Counted from the first letter of the stretch, positions 8,234-17,271 are shown. The stretch is DNA of 51,509 nucleotides from GCA-2683825 sp965662355 (GCA_965662355.1 CBFIHP010000029.1:1-51509); one strand, 5' to 3'. Translations and numbers: made by a program. Notes: a model not told the origin generated them from the sequence alone.

Positions 8234-9508
8234 TCAGTCGAGCGGCACGACCATGTCGTAGTACCCAACGAACATCTCCTCGAACGTCTGATCGCCCCAG
8301 TAAACCGGGCTGTCAGGGTCGGGGTTGTTCGGGTTTGCCGCCGAGTTGTCGTAGTGACCGATGCACTCGATCTTCGTACCGGCGGGAATCGGCTTGGGAT
8401 CGAGGAACGTGTACGACTCCTGCCAGTTGAAATCGTAATCCGAATAGAGCAGCTCTTCCTTGGTCCCATCGGGATAGTGCGCGATGTACTGGAAGTCCTT
8501 GCCGCGGGTGTGCATGTGGGGAAACAGCGCGAGCAGGCCCGTGTCTTCGCGGAAGAACTGGGTGGAGCGCACCTCGTGATTCGTCGCACCGGCCGGGATC
8601 TTGAAGCGCCGGTTGATCGTTGCGTCCGAGACGACCTCGAAGGCCGGCTCTTCCTTCGAAAATATCAGCGCGACCGACGAACGATCGAAGCGTTCCTTGC
8701 CGTTCGGTGTGTAGTGCATCTGGAAGATCACGGTCGCTCCCGCCGGCAGGCGCTTGGCATAGCCTTCGGGATAAAGCGACGGCGTGTCCCCAGGCACCGC
8801 CAGCGCAAAGAAGTTCAGGAGTGCCCGACTCCTTGGATTGAACTTCCCCTTCTTGGGATCGTGCACGACGACCAGCACGTGGTGAACAACATCCGGCGCG
8901 CCGGGACGGACTTCCATGCCGCGCACCCAACGGTCCTCGGCGAAGTTCGTCTCGGTGTAGAAGTACTGATAGTCGATGACACCCTCGCGCGGAACGCGAT
9001 AGCCCTTCTCCGGCAGCTGCTCGTCTTCCAGGAGCATCCTCTCCATCGAGTACACAACATCCGGTTGGCCGATACGCCAGACATCGGGCCATTCCTTGCG
9101 AGCCGGCTCTACGTCCGGGTTTCCCCGGGGCATTCCGTTTGCGATCCACGAGAGGATCGTTTCCTTTTCCTTGTCGCTGAGACGGCGCTCGTTCTCGAAA
9201 ACACCGTTGAAGCGCTTGGGCGCATTCCAGGGCGGCATGCGCTCTTCCTCGACAACGTGACCGATCATCTCGGCCCAGCCCTTGGCTTGCTTGTAGTCCT
9301 GCAGCGCGAACGGACCGACCTGGCCCGGGCGGTGACAGGTCTCGCACTTGCGACGCATGATCGGCGCCACGTCGCTGGCCCATGTCGGTGCCGTTGGCGA
9401 GGCCTTCTCTTCGGCCCCCAGCTCGATCTCGGACCCACGGAGGGCGGCGTCGTCGTTCGCTGCGCTGACAAGAAGAACAGGAAGGGACAGAAACCAGAGA
9501 AGCTTCAT
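8234..9508 (-). CDS. Cytochrome c / copper type II monooxygenase-like fusion
   Basis: 424 residues from the ATG at 9508, starting with a signal peptide (MKLLWFLSLPVLLVSAA). Residues 42-130 are a class I cytochrome c domain with haem motif C55-E-T-C58-H59 and a likely axial Met in MPPW (residues 91-94). Residues 150-424 resemble the peptidylglycine monooxygenase/dopamine hydroxylase fold. All the copper ligands of that family appear to be present: H209/H210 and H265 (QMHY) for the first site, H331/H333 (HMH) and M412 (EEMF) for the second. Both domains would act in the periplasm, the haem presumably feeding electrons to copper. Substrate unknown. The next co-directional gene encodes a propeller lipoprotein. 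A longer in-frame start at 9571 would spoil the signal peptide. Confidence 0.85.
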   Translation of the reverse strand: MKLLWFLSLPVLLVSAANDDAALRGSEIELGAEEKASPTAPTWASDVAPIMRRKCETCHRPGQVGPFALQDYKQAKGWAEMIGHVVEEERMPPWNAPKRFNGVFENERRLSDKEKETILSWIANGMPRGNPDVEPARKEWPDVWRIGQPDVVYSMERMLLEDEQLPEKGYRVPREGVIDYQYFYTETNFAEDRWVRGMEVRPGAPDVVHHVLVVVHDPKKGKFNPRSRALLNFFALAVPGDTPSLYPEGYAKRLPAGATVIFQMHYTPNGKERFDRSSVALIFSKEEPAFEVVSDATINRRFKIPAGATNHEVRSTQFFREDTGLLALFPHMHTRGKDFQYIAHYPDGTKEELLYSDYDFNWQESYTFLDPKPIPAGTKIECIGHYDNSAANPNNPDPDSPVYWGDQTFEEMFVGYYDMVVPLD

Positions 9509-9800
9509 TGGCGCTTTGTGGCGTAAGCAGGGGTTAGAAACAACGTGGCACGGCCCACGGGGCTCGTCCAACCGGGGGTACGGCTATCCCCACACGAGAT
9601 TTCCGGGTCCATTGGCGGATCTTTTGGATCTAGACAACCGAATCTACGAGCCACTCGCATTGGATGGCGTGCCCAAGGCCGTTCCTCCCGGCTCGAAGCG
9701 CTTCTCCACCCCCTACAGGCGGTGTTCCACCCCTTCGAGTGGCCCGGGCCGGCTGCTGATTCCCTGATCGCCGCCGGGGCGTTACCGTGTTGCGCCCAAA
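9509..9800. other. Intergenic region between divergent genes
   Basis: 292 bases between the cytochrome c gene (minus) and the PLP decarboxylase (plus). Frames are open here on both strands, but their products are arginine- and proline-rich with no domain, so I see no gene. It must hold both promoters; no clear -10/-35 pair or operator was recognised. Confidence 0.4.
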
Positions 9801-11258
9801 ATGGAATCGACCGACACCAGCTCCCTCATTCTTCAACGCCTGGCCGAGATCGAGCCGGACGCCCTGGCCCTCGAGGAAACGCCTGCCCAGCGCAAGGATC
9901 TGAACGACCGCGTTCTCGCTTTCGCAGACAATTTCCTCGACGAGCTGGCGGATCGGCCCGTTTGGGCCAATGGACCAGGCGCGCGGGACGAGCTGCTGGC
10001 CTTGGGGATCCCGGAACAGCCGGCGGATCTCGACGGAGTGATGGACCTGGTCGTACGCGAGATCGACGGGGCCGGATTGCAACCCGCCTCGGGTGGACAC
10101 CTGGGCTACATCCCGGGAGGCGGTATCTATCCGGGAGCGCTGGGCGACTACATCGCCGCGATCACGAACCGCTACGCGGGTGTTCACTACGCCAGCCCGG
10201 GGGCCGTGCACGTCGAGAACATGCTCCTGCGCTGGTTGTGCAAGCTGGTCGGCTTTCCCCCCGGAGCCCTCGGCACCCTGACCTCCGGCGGTTCGATCGC
10301 CACCCTGGTCGCGATCGTGTCGGCGCGAGATGCCAAGGGCATCAAGGGCGATCTCATCGAGCGCTCGCCGATCTACATCACCGCACAAACACACCATTGC
10401 GTGGCGAAGTCCGTGGCCATCGCTGGCCTGGTCGACGCCCCTTTGCGACACGTTCCGGTCACGGATCGCTATCGCATGGACATGGAGGCACTGCGCGAGA
10501 TGATTCGCAACGACCGGGCGCAGGGGCTGCAACCCTTCCTCCTGGTCGGCTCGGCCGGCACGACCGACGCCGGAGCACTCGATCCCCTGGACGAATTGGC
10601 GGAGATCGCCAGAGCGGAAGATCTCTGGTACCACGTCGATGCTGCGTACGGAGGCATGTTCCTGCTGATCGACGAGATGCGCCCGCGTTTCCGTGGCATG
10701 GAAGCCGCCGATTCGATCGTGATCGATCCGCACAAAGGCATGTTCCTGCCCTACGGCACGGGCGCGGTCTTGGTGCGCGACACCGACCACATCAGAAAGA
10801 GCCACGGCTTGCGCGGCGTTTACCTGCAGGACGCCAACGACATCCTCGACGAGCCTTCCCCCGCGGACCTCTCACCCGAATTGACGCGGCACTTTCGGGG
10901 CCTACGCATGTGGCTGCCGTTGCAAGTGCACGGATTGGTGCGCTTTCGGGCCGCGCTCGAGGAGAAGCTGCTCCTGTGTCAGCTCTTCCACCAAGAAGTG
11001 CAAGAGCTCGGCTTCGAAGTCGGCCCGGAACCGGATCTGTCGGTGGCCATGTTCCGCTGGGTGCCGAAGGATGGTGCAGATCCGACGGAGGCCAACAAGA
11101 GCCTCTTGCAAGCCATCTTGAAGGATGGCCGTGTCTTCCTGTCTTCGACGACGATCGATGGCGTCTTCTGGATTCGGCTGTCTGTTCTCTGCTTTCGAAC
11201 CCACCGCGACCGAATCGACGCTGTGCTCGAGGTGTTGAAGAAAGAGACCGCGGGCTGA
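9801..11258 (+). CDS. PLP-dependent group II amino acid decarboxylase family enzyme
   Basis: 485 residues, typical of aromatic-L-amino-acid/tyrosine decarboxylase relatives. Visible hallmarks: SGGHLGYIPGG near residue 95, the cofactor-phosphate loop LTSGGS, HHCVAKS with the His that stacks on the pyridine ring, the VGSAGTTDAGALD segment, HVDAAYGG with the Asp that binds the pyridine nitrogen, and the Schiff-base lysine K312 in DPHKGMFLPYG. Cytoplasmic enzyme removing the carboxyl group of an amino acid to give an amine; some relatives instead act as aldehyde synthases or lyases, so the exact substrate is open. It stands alone, converging on the M48 protease gene with an 86-base gap. Confidence 0.85.
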   Translation: MESTDTSSLILQRLAEIEPDALALEETPAQRKDLNDRVLAFADNFLDELADRPVWANGPGARDELLALGIPEQPADLDGVMDLVVREIDGAGLQPASGGHLGYIPGGGIYPGALGDYIAAITNRYAGVHYASPGAVHVENMLLRWLCKLVGFPPGALGTLTSGGSIATLVAIVSARDAKGIKGDLIERSPIYITAQTHHCVAKSVAIAGLVDAPLRHVPVTDRYRMDMEALREMIRNDRAQGLQPFLLVGSAGTTDAGALDPLDELAEIARAEDLWYHVDAAYGGMFLLIDEMRPRFRGMEAADSIVIDPHKGMFLPYGTGAVLVRDTDHIRKSHGLRGVYLQDANDILDEPSPADLSPELTRHFRGLRMWLPLQVHGLVRFRAALEEKLLLCQLFHQEVQELGFEVGPEPDLSVAMFRWVPKDGADPTEANKSLLQAILKDGRVFLSSTTIDGVFWIRLSVLCFRTHRDRIDAVLEVLKKETAG

Positions 11259-11344
11259 GCGCTCTTCGGGCGAAAGGCGCAGGCCCCCCTTCCCCCTCTG
11301 TGCGCTGGAACTCCGGCTCGGCGGGGCGACGAACTCGTTTCTCT

Positions 11345-12973
11345 CTAGGGGGACTCTCGCTCGAGGGACGTGAGGCGCTCGGAGGCCTCCATCCAACGTG
11401 ACTCGAGCCCCTCGGGATCCTGCTGTCCGACGAATCCGGACGCTTCCACGCCAGACTCGTCGAGGAGCGCCCGCGCCTGTGGCGTACGCCCCGCGTCGAG
11501 CAGGGCCTCCACGTACATGAGTCGATGCCAGAGGTTTCCTGGATCGATAGCCCTCGCGGCTCGGAAGAAGAGCTCGGCCTCGTGCGACTCGCCGGCCCAT
11601 TCGCGCCAGAAACAAAGCCGAGCCAGATCCCAGGCATCGCCTCCCGTCCACGTCATGACGTGCAAGTTGTAGGCCTCGCTGGTGCGCTCGGTTCGGACCA
11701 AGGAAGAGCGCAGCCAGACCGCACCGAACGCCGCGGCCAGGGAGAGCAGCAAGGCACTCGTCAGCGCAATGCGCTTCGGAAGTGTCGAAGGAGGCTCTGG
11801 CCGTTCGTAGTCCGGCTGCACATTTGCCGCAAGCATGCGATCGTAGAGATCCGGGTGCGTCGTGCCCTTGCCGAGTACCGGGGGAACGGCGTTTCTCCGA
11901 TGTAGCTTCTCGAGGGCGTAGGCCAAGACCGCCGGGCTCTCGGTGTGATCGTGGGCGGCGTGATCCGCATGCTCTTCGTGTTTCCTGCTAATGCGCGGCA
12001 CGATGAGCAGTGGTACGAGGAACATGCCAAGCAGCAAGAACACTGCCAGCGGTCCGACCAGCAGGTAGGCTGGGCGCAGGCACAGCAGGATCAAGGGAGG
12101 AATGACCACCAGAGCCCGCAACGCCTTCGTGCGCTTCGATTCGTTCAAATGCCCCAGTTCGTGATACAGGACCGCGGCTAGCTCCTGCTCCGAGAGAACC
12201 TCCCGAACGCGCTCCGTCACGGCGACTTGCCCACTGAACACATAGGCAAACGCGTTGGCCGTCGGCAACCGCAACGACCAAACGCGCGGCATCGCAACCT
12301 GGGCGTCCTGTGCGCACTTCTCCACCAGCGCAACGAGCTCGGCCGAGCCCGGGGCCGCCAACCCGAACAGAGCCAGCACGCGCGGTTGGCCGACGAAGGT
12401 CACCCAGATGACATAGACCATGGCCGGGATCACATACACGAGCTCCCAGGGCGAGAGCCGGGGCGGTAGGGCGAATGCATAGACCAACCCCGGTGCCAGG
12501 GGCGTCAGGAGAAACACCGTCGTCGCCGCCGATTCACGCACGAACACCCTCAACGTCCTGGCGCCATGCGGGAGCACTCTACCCTCGTCGCGCCAGCGCA
12601 CCAGGAAGCCCACCCCGACTCCGATCACAACTGCCAAACCTGCCAACTGAAACTCAGCGAGCCCAGTCAAGACACCCACGAAGCGGGAAGCACAAAGCGC
12701 AAAGATGCAGGTGCTCATGATGACCGCCGCTCTCACGGCCGCCAAACTCTCCACACGCCGCCGCGCCAACACCGTCCAGTGATCCGCCGAGGCACCCGAC
12801 GCAGCGGGAAAGAGCCACCTCCGACTCAGCGCCACGCCGAGCTCCATGCATAGAAAGCTAACACTACCGCCGATCAGCATGTAAGCGAGCGTGCTTCCCC
12901 AGACGACTCGAGCGGGCAACAGCGCGCTGGCCGCGGCAAGCGCTTCAGCCGCCTGTCCCGCCGGAGAGCTCAT
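11345..12973 (-). CDS. M48-family membrane metalloprotease with C-terminal TPR-like region
   Basis: 542 residues from the ATG at 12973. About six hydrophobic helices lie in the first 215 residues, then a cytosolic zinc protease domain with H271-E-L-G-H275 and a downstream EEHAD (third zinc ligand near E333), flanked by two more membrane segments (about 290-320). This matches the HtpX/Oma1/Ste24 M48 group that degrades or processes membrane proteins. After another helix near residue 395 the C-terminus (about 440-542) has TPR-like helices (AELFFRAARAIDP, EALLDAGRTPQARALLDES). The long, His-rich HAAHDHTES linker after the zinc site is unusual. Starts at 13015 or 13021 are possible; 12973 has a GAGG close upstream. 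Confidence 0.8.
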   Translation of the reverse strand: MSSPAGQAAEALAAASALLPARVVWGSTLAYMLIGGSVSFLCMELGVALSRRWLFPAASGASADHWTVLARRRVESLAAVRAAVIMSTCIFALCASRFVGVLTGLAEFQLAGLAVVIGVGVGFLVRWRDEGRVLPHGARTLRVFVRESAATTVFLLTPLAPGLVYAFALPPRLSPWELVYVIPAMVYVIWVTFVGQPRVLALFGLAAPGSAELVALVEKCAQDAQVAMPRVWSLRLPTANAFAYVFSGQVAVTERVREVLSEQELAAVLYHELGHLNESKRTKALRALVVIPPLILLCLRPAYLLVGPLAVFLLLGMFLVPLLIVPRISRKHEEHADHAAHDHTESPAVLAYALEKLHRRNAVPPVLGKGTTHPDLYDRMLAANVQPDYERPEPPSTLPKRIALTSALLLSLAAAFGAVWLRSSLVRTERTSEAYNLHVMTWTGGDAWDLARLCFWREWAGESHEAELFFRAARAIDPGNLWHRLMYVEALLDAGRTPQARALLDESGVEASGFVGQQDPEGLESRWMEASERLTSLERESP

Positions 12974-13233
12974 GCCCTCAGTTTGGATGGGTAGCCTTGG
13001 GTTTGCATCATCCATTTTCATTGAGGGCAGACGTGCACCGTAATTACGATGCATGGGTTTCGCTTTCGGATGCGGTTGCCCAGTGGCCAAACACTGTCCG
13101 CCACCACACCCCAGCGCAAAAAGCCCTGAATCACGCCAGATTCTCCCCTATCGCTACCCACACGCCTCCCTCCACAAGCACCCCCCAAAATTCAAGCCTC
13201 AGGTAATTTCTTCCTGCGCTCGATACACGCGTC

Positions 13234-14202
13234 ATGGAACGCGTCTTGATCACGGGCGGTATGGGCTTTCTCGGCACGCATCTCTGCGAGCGTTTGCTCG
13301 GCATGGGCAAGGAGGTGTGGGCACTGGACCTCTTCGAACCACCGCACGCAAAGAAGCTGCGCGAGTACGGGAAGTTCCACCTGGTCGTCGACACGATCAA
13401 GAACAAGAAGACGGTAGCCAAGCTGATCGATCGGTGCGATCTGATCTGCCATCTGGCTGCCGTCGCCTGTCCGGATCAATACGTCAATCAGACGCGCAAG
13501 ACGATGGACATAGGCCTCTTGTCTGGCCTGGACATCATCGAAATGGTGCGCATGACGGACAAGAAGCTCTTCTTCACATCGACCTCCGAGGTCTACGGTC
13601 GCAATCCGAAGGTGCCCTGGAAAGAAGACGATGATCGCGTGCTCGGCAGCGTAGACGTCAGCCGCTGGTGTTACTCGACCAGCAAGGCCGTACTCGAACA
13701 CTACATCCGCGCTTGCCACCTGGAGGGCCAGCTGGAGTACCTGATGGTCCGGGTCTTCAACTGCTACGGACCACGCCTGCGCGGCCGCGTCTTGGATCGC
13801 TTCATCGATGCCTCGCTGCGCGGTCAGCCACTGCAGATTCACGGCGATGGCCAGCAAACGCGATGCTTCACGTTTGTGGACGACCTCGTCGATGGCATCG
13901 TGCGCCTTCTGTCGACGCCATCGGCCTACAACGAGGTGTACAACATCGGCAACCCCGTCGAGACGACGGTGCTCGAACTCGCACAGAAAATCGCGTCCAT
14001 CTCCGGCGGCAGCGAGAGCGAGTTTGAGTTCATCTCTCACGAAAAGGCCATCGGCAAGAGCTACGAGGACATCCCCCGCCGCGTTCCGGACATCAGCCGT
14101 ATTCGCCGGGCAATCGGCTGGAACCCCACGACCAACCTGGAGGACGGATTGGCCGCGACCGTCGCCTACCGCATGCAAGAGCTCGGCCTGACCTATGCCT
14201 GA
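13234..14202 (+). CDS. NAD-dependent sugar epimerase/dehydratase (extended SDR)
   Basis: 322 residues, standard for extended short-chain dehydrogenases acting on nucleotide sugars. The Rossmann motif is GGMGFLG (residues 8-14). The catalytic set is S118 with Y147-S-T-S-K151. VFNCYGPR and the FTFVDDLVDGIVRLL segment are typical of the nucleotide-sugar epimerase/UDP-xylose-synthase branch. It is the first gene of the seven-gene sugar operon, so it probably makes the 4-keto sugar used by the aminotransferase that follows, with which it overlaps by 8 bases. Whether it is a 4-epimerase, a 4,6-dehydratase or a decarboxylase cannot be read from the motifs alone. Confidence 0.88.
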   Translation: MERVLITGGMGFLGTHLCERLLGMGKEVWALDLFEPPHAKKLREYGKFHLVVDTIKNKKTVAKLIDRCDLICHLAAVACPDQYVNQTRKTMDIGLLSGLDIIEMVRMTDKKLFFTSTSEVYGRNPKVPWKEDDDRVLGSVDVSRWCYSTSKAVLEHYIRACHLEGQLEYLMVRVFNCYGPRLRGRVLDRFIDASLRGQPLQIHGDGQQTRCFTFVDDLVDGIVRLLSTPSAYNEVYNIGNPVETTVLELAQKIASISGGSESEFEFISHEKAIGKSYEDIPRRVPDISRIRRAIGWNPTTNLEDGLAATVAYRMQELGLTYA

Positions 14203-15361
14203 TTCCGCGCGCATCCCCTACTGCCGCCAGTCCCTGGGCGAGGCCGAAACGGCCGCTATCGTCGAGGTGCTGGAAAGCGGCTGGATTGCTCGGGGCCCGA
14301 GGGCAAAGGACTTCGAAGCCGCCTGCGCCGAGCGTATGCAGGCCTCGCACGCCATCAGCTGCACCAACGGTAGTGCGGCCCTGGAGATCGCTCTGCGCGG
14401 CATGGGCATCGGGCGCGGCGACGAGGTGATCGTCCCAACGCTGACCTGGGTCGCCACCGCCATGGCCGTGCGCCTGGTCGGCGCGGAGCCGATTTTTGCG
14501 GACATCGACCCGGTGACGCGCAACGTGACGCCGGAAACGGTGCTCGCTTGCTGGAGCGAGCGCACGCGGGCCGTCATCGCCGTGGACTTCGCGGGAATCC
14601 CCTGTGACGCCCACACCCTGCGGGTGATCGCGGAGCAATGTGGAGCTCGTCTGATCCTGGATGCAGCCCACTCGTTTGGAGCCACCTACGACGATGGAAC
14701 GCCCGTCGGCAACGACGCCGCGGCCCACGCCACGACCTTCAGCTTCCATCCGGCGAAAACCATCACGACCGCCGAGGGTGGAATGATCACCTGCGGCGAT
14801 GCGAGGCTCGCCGAGCGCATACGGCGTATTCGCTCGGGGGGTATCACACGCGACTTCGCCGGGTCCAGAGGTGGCTACGACTACATGGCCACCGAGATCG
14901 GCAGCAACCATCACTTGACCGAACTGCAAGCGGCCCTGGGGTTGGTCCAACTAGGACGCTGCTCGGAGTTCATCCGTCAACGCGAGAGAGCGGGGCAACG
15001 CATGCTGCGGCGCCTGAGCGCGCTGGGCGATCGCGTCCATCTGCCCGTTCATCCCCAGGGTTCGAGCTGGAATCTCTTCATCGTCGAGGTGGAAAGCACC
15101 GAACGCCAGTGGATCCTCGAAGAGTTGCGCGATCACGGCGTGAACGCCCACGTGCACTACCCCCTGCTCCATCGCCAGCCGGTCTTCAACGCGGCCGCCG
15201 ACGAAACACGACTTCCGAGCGCCGTGCAATACGAGGCCCGGGCCCTGACCCTGCCTCTATTCGCGGACATCACCGAACACCAGATCGAATGTGTCGCGGA
15301 CGCTCTCGCGGCATGCCTGGAGAGGACCGGCTCGAAGGCCAAGATCGGCACACTGAGATGA
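14195..15361 (+). CDS. DegT/DnrJ/EryC1/StrS sugar aminotransferase
   Basis: 388 residues, the full family length. The PLP lysine is K188 in FSFHPAKTITTAEGG. LDAAHSFGA holds the Asp that contacts the pyridine nitrogen, CTNGSAALEIAL the phosphate-binding turn, and the middle segment GSNHHLTELQAALG fits the family. These enzymes transfer an amino group from glutamate to a keto-sugar nucleotide. In this operon, before a NeuB-type synthase and a PseG-like protein, the closest functional analogues are PseC and SpsC (4-amino-sugar formation for pseudaminic-acid-like sugars). Start overlaps the SDR stop by 8 bases, and its stop overlaps the NeuB start as ATGA, so all three are translated together. 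Confidence 0.9.
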   Translation: MPDSARIPYCRQSLGEAETAAIVEVLESGWIARGPRAKDFEAACAERMQASHAISCTNGSAALEIALRGMGIGRGDEVIVPTLTWVATAMAVRLVGAEPIFADIDPVTRNVTPETVLACWSERTRAVIAVDFAGIPCDAHTLRVIAEQCGARLILDAAHSFGATYDDGTPVGNDAAAHATTFSFHPAKTITTAEGGMITCGDARLAERIRRIRSGGITRDFAGSRGGYDYMATEIGSNHHLTELQAALGLVQLGRCSEFIRQRERAGQRMLRRLSALGDRVHLPVHPQGSSWNLFIVEVESTERQWILEELRDHGVNAHVHYPLLHRQPVFNAAADETRLPSAVQYEARALTLPLFADITEHQIECVADALAACLERTGSKAKIGTLR

Positions 15362-16221
15362 ACGAACGGCGAACAGTACAGTTCGGCTCCTTCACCCTGG
15401 GCGATGGGCACCCCGTGCGCGTCATCGCCGAGCTGGGCGTAAACCACCTGGGTGATTTCGAACGGGCCCGGGAGATGATCGATGCCGCCGTCGAAGCCGG
15501 CGCCGACATCCTGAAGTTTCAGACATACACCGCCGAGGCGCGATACGACCGCGGCAAGAACCCCAAGGCGGAGCGTTTCATCGCTGATCTCGCGCGTTGG
15601 GAGTTTACCCGCGAACAAGAAGCGCGTCTGTGGCAACACGCCCACGGCCTCGGCGCGACCGTCTTCACGTCCCCCTTCGATCCGGACAGTGCAGCCTTTG
15701 CGAATGAAATGGGCTCGGTCGGTTTCAAGCTGGCTGCCTTCGAGGTCGTGAACCTCGAGCTGGTCCGCGCCCTCGCGAGCTTCGGCAAGCCCGTCGTGAT
15801 CTCGCGCGGCATGGCCTCGTTCGACGAGCTGGATCGCTGCATCGAGATCCTAGAAGCGGGTGGTGCCGAGCCAGTGTTGATGCACTGCATCAGCTCCTAT
15901 CCCGTGAACAAGGGCGACAGCCACGTGCGCATGATTCCCGCTCTACGAGAGCGCTACGATCACCCCGTCGGCCATTCCGATCACACCCGCGGCTGTGACA
16001 TTCCGCCCCTGGCCGTGGCCGCCGGAGCCAACGTGATCGAGAAGCACTTCACGATCAACCCCAAGCTGCGTGAATCGGACAATCCTTTTTCGATCACGCC
16101 CGAGGAACTGCGCGAAATTATCTTCCGTGTCCGTCAAGCTGAGCAGTACATGGGCAGCGGTGCGATCTCGAAGATCGAAACCGAAGAGTACATGTGGTCC
16201 TTCCGTCGTCACACGGCCTGA
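15358..16221 (+). CDS. NeuB/PseI/SpsE-type nonulosonic acid synthase, without SAF domain
   Basis: 287 residues from the ATG at 15358, which lies in the ATGA overlap with the aminotransferase. The NeuB TIM barrel is complete: VIAELGVNHLGD, DILKFQTYTAE, FTSPFD, KLAAFEVVN, VVISRGMAS, LMHCISSYPV, VGHSDHT and EKHFTINP. Family enzymes condense phosphoenolpyruvate with an N-acyl-amino hexose to give a nine-carbon acid (sialic, legionaminic or pseudaminic type). Full-length members have about 340-350 residues with a C-terminal SAF (antifreeze-like) domain that closes the active site of the partner subunit; this protein stops after the barrel (ending WSFRRHTA), so the SAF domain is missing. The same frame extends upstream to 14638 inside the aminotransferase gene, but that part is not the protein. 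Confidence 0.88.
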   Translation: MNERRTVQFGSFTLGDGHPVRVIAELGVNHLGDFERAREMIDAAVEAGADILKFQTYTAEARYDRGKNPKAERFIADLARWEFTREQEARLWQHAHGLGATVFTSPFDPDSAAFANEMGSVGFKLAAFEVVNLELVRALASFGKPVVISRGMASFDELDRCIEILEAGGAEPVLMHCISSYPVNKGDSHVRMIPALRERYDHPVGHSDHTRGCDIPPLAVAAGANVIEKHFTINPKLRESDNPFSITPEELREIIFRVRQAEQYMGSGAISKIETEEYMWSFRRHTA

Positions 16222-16239
16222 GCGAGGTCAGCGCAAGCA

Positions 16240-17271
16240 ATGAAGAGCGAACGGCTTCTCTTCCGTACTCGCGGTGGACCGACGCAGGGTTGGGGCAACG
16301 TCTTTCGCCTTGCCTCCTTTGCCTCCGCATGCCGCGACGCCGGGCACGAAGACATCACCTTCCTGGCCGAAGGCCCGTCCGAGGTCGTGACGTACCTCGA
16401 GCAACGTGGCTTTCAGGTCACAGCGCTCGCTGACGGAATCGACCTCGAGCTGGAGAGGGGCATCCTCCGAGCCTACGGCTCTGCGCACGTGAGCTTCGTG
16501 GAGATGCTCGAAATCACGCCCGAGCGCCAGGAGTTGCTGCGACGTCACTGCGAACGCCTCGTGATCTTCGATGACCTGTGCGACAACATCTACGATGCAG
16601 ACCTCGTCGTTTGCGGCCAGTCGCTCCCCTCCCATGCCAATCAGGTTCTCAGTTCCCCCGAGACTCGCTTTCTGACCGGCCCCGAGTACTTCCTGTGCCG
16701 CCCGGAGTTTCTGCCGTTCGCCGATCGCACGCGCTCCTTCCCGGAACACGTGAGGAAGGTGCTAATCACCCTCGGCGGGGGCGCGTACGACGTGGGGTAC
16801 TTGAAGGCAGCTCTCGCCCTGCGCGCATTCGAACCCGCTCTGGAAGCGACTTTCGTCCTGGGATACGGCAAGACCGACCTGGAAGCGCGCCTGCACGAAA
16901 TCCTCCCGGAAGCCGTCGTTCTCGAGGGAGTTGACGATCTGGAACAGAAGCTCTGGGATTGCGACGTGGCCATCACCAGTGCCGGGTACACGAAGTTCGA
17001 GGCGGCTCTGACGCAAACGCCGTTCCTGATGATGTCGGCCCAATGGCATCAGATCCCGCTGGCCGAGGGTTTCGCTGCTCGGGCGGGCGTGAACAACCTG
17101 GGCTACATGGCCTACGTCGAGCCATGCGAAATCATCCGGGGCCTGAGGGAATTCGCCAGCGCCGAAGCTCGTCGCATTCGCACGTACCGCGCGCGCAGCG
17201 TCGTCGACGGCCGCGGGTTCGAGCGCGTTCAAGAGGCCGTCTTCGGAAGAACACCCGTCCCCTCGAGTTGA
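16240..17271 (+). CDS. PseG/SpsG-like nucleotide-sugar hydrolase homologue, catalytic His replaced
   Basis: 343 residues with the GT-B-like layout of PseG/SpsG: N-terminal FRTRGGPTQGWGNVFRL, central KVLITLGGG, and C-terminal ITSAGYTKFEAALTQTPFL with a QIPLAEGFA segment. PseG removes UDP from UDP-2,4-diacetamido-trideoxy-altrose just before the NeuB-type condensation, which fits the gene order. In PseG the motif is GxGHxxR, whose His acts as base; here the same place reads GWGN20VFR, with Asn instead of His. The protein may therefore be a nucleotide-sugar binding or transferase version rather than a classical hydrolase. It starts 18 bases after NeuB. Confidence 0.82.
   Translation: MKSERLLFRTRGGPTQGWGNVFRLASFASACRDAGHEDITFLAEGPSEVVTYLEQRGFQVTALADGIDLELERGILRAYGSAHVSFVEMLEITPERQELLRRHCERLVIFDDLCDNIYDADLVVCGQSLPSHANQVLSSPETRFLTGPEYFLCRPEFLPFADRTRSFPEHVRKVLITLGGGAYDVGYLKAALALRAFEPALEATFVLGYGKTDLEARLHEILPEAVVLEGVDDLEQKLWDCDVAITSAGYTKFEAALTQTPFLMMSAQWHQIPLAEGFAARAGVNNLGYMAYVEPCEIIRGLREFASAEARRIRTYRARSVVDGRGFERVQEAVFGRTPVPSS

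Noticed and set aside
9545..11401. A 618-codon plus-strand frame overlapping the PLP decarboxylase
   Set aside because: Arg/Gly/Pro-rich product without domains, in the shadow of the decarboxylase with K312 in the other frame.
14638..15357. Upstream extension of the NeuB frame
   Set aside because: It overlaps the DegT gene in a shifted frame and has low-complexity Arg-rich sequence; the ATGA junction marks the true start.
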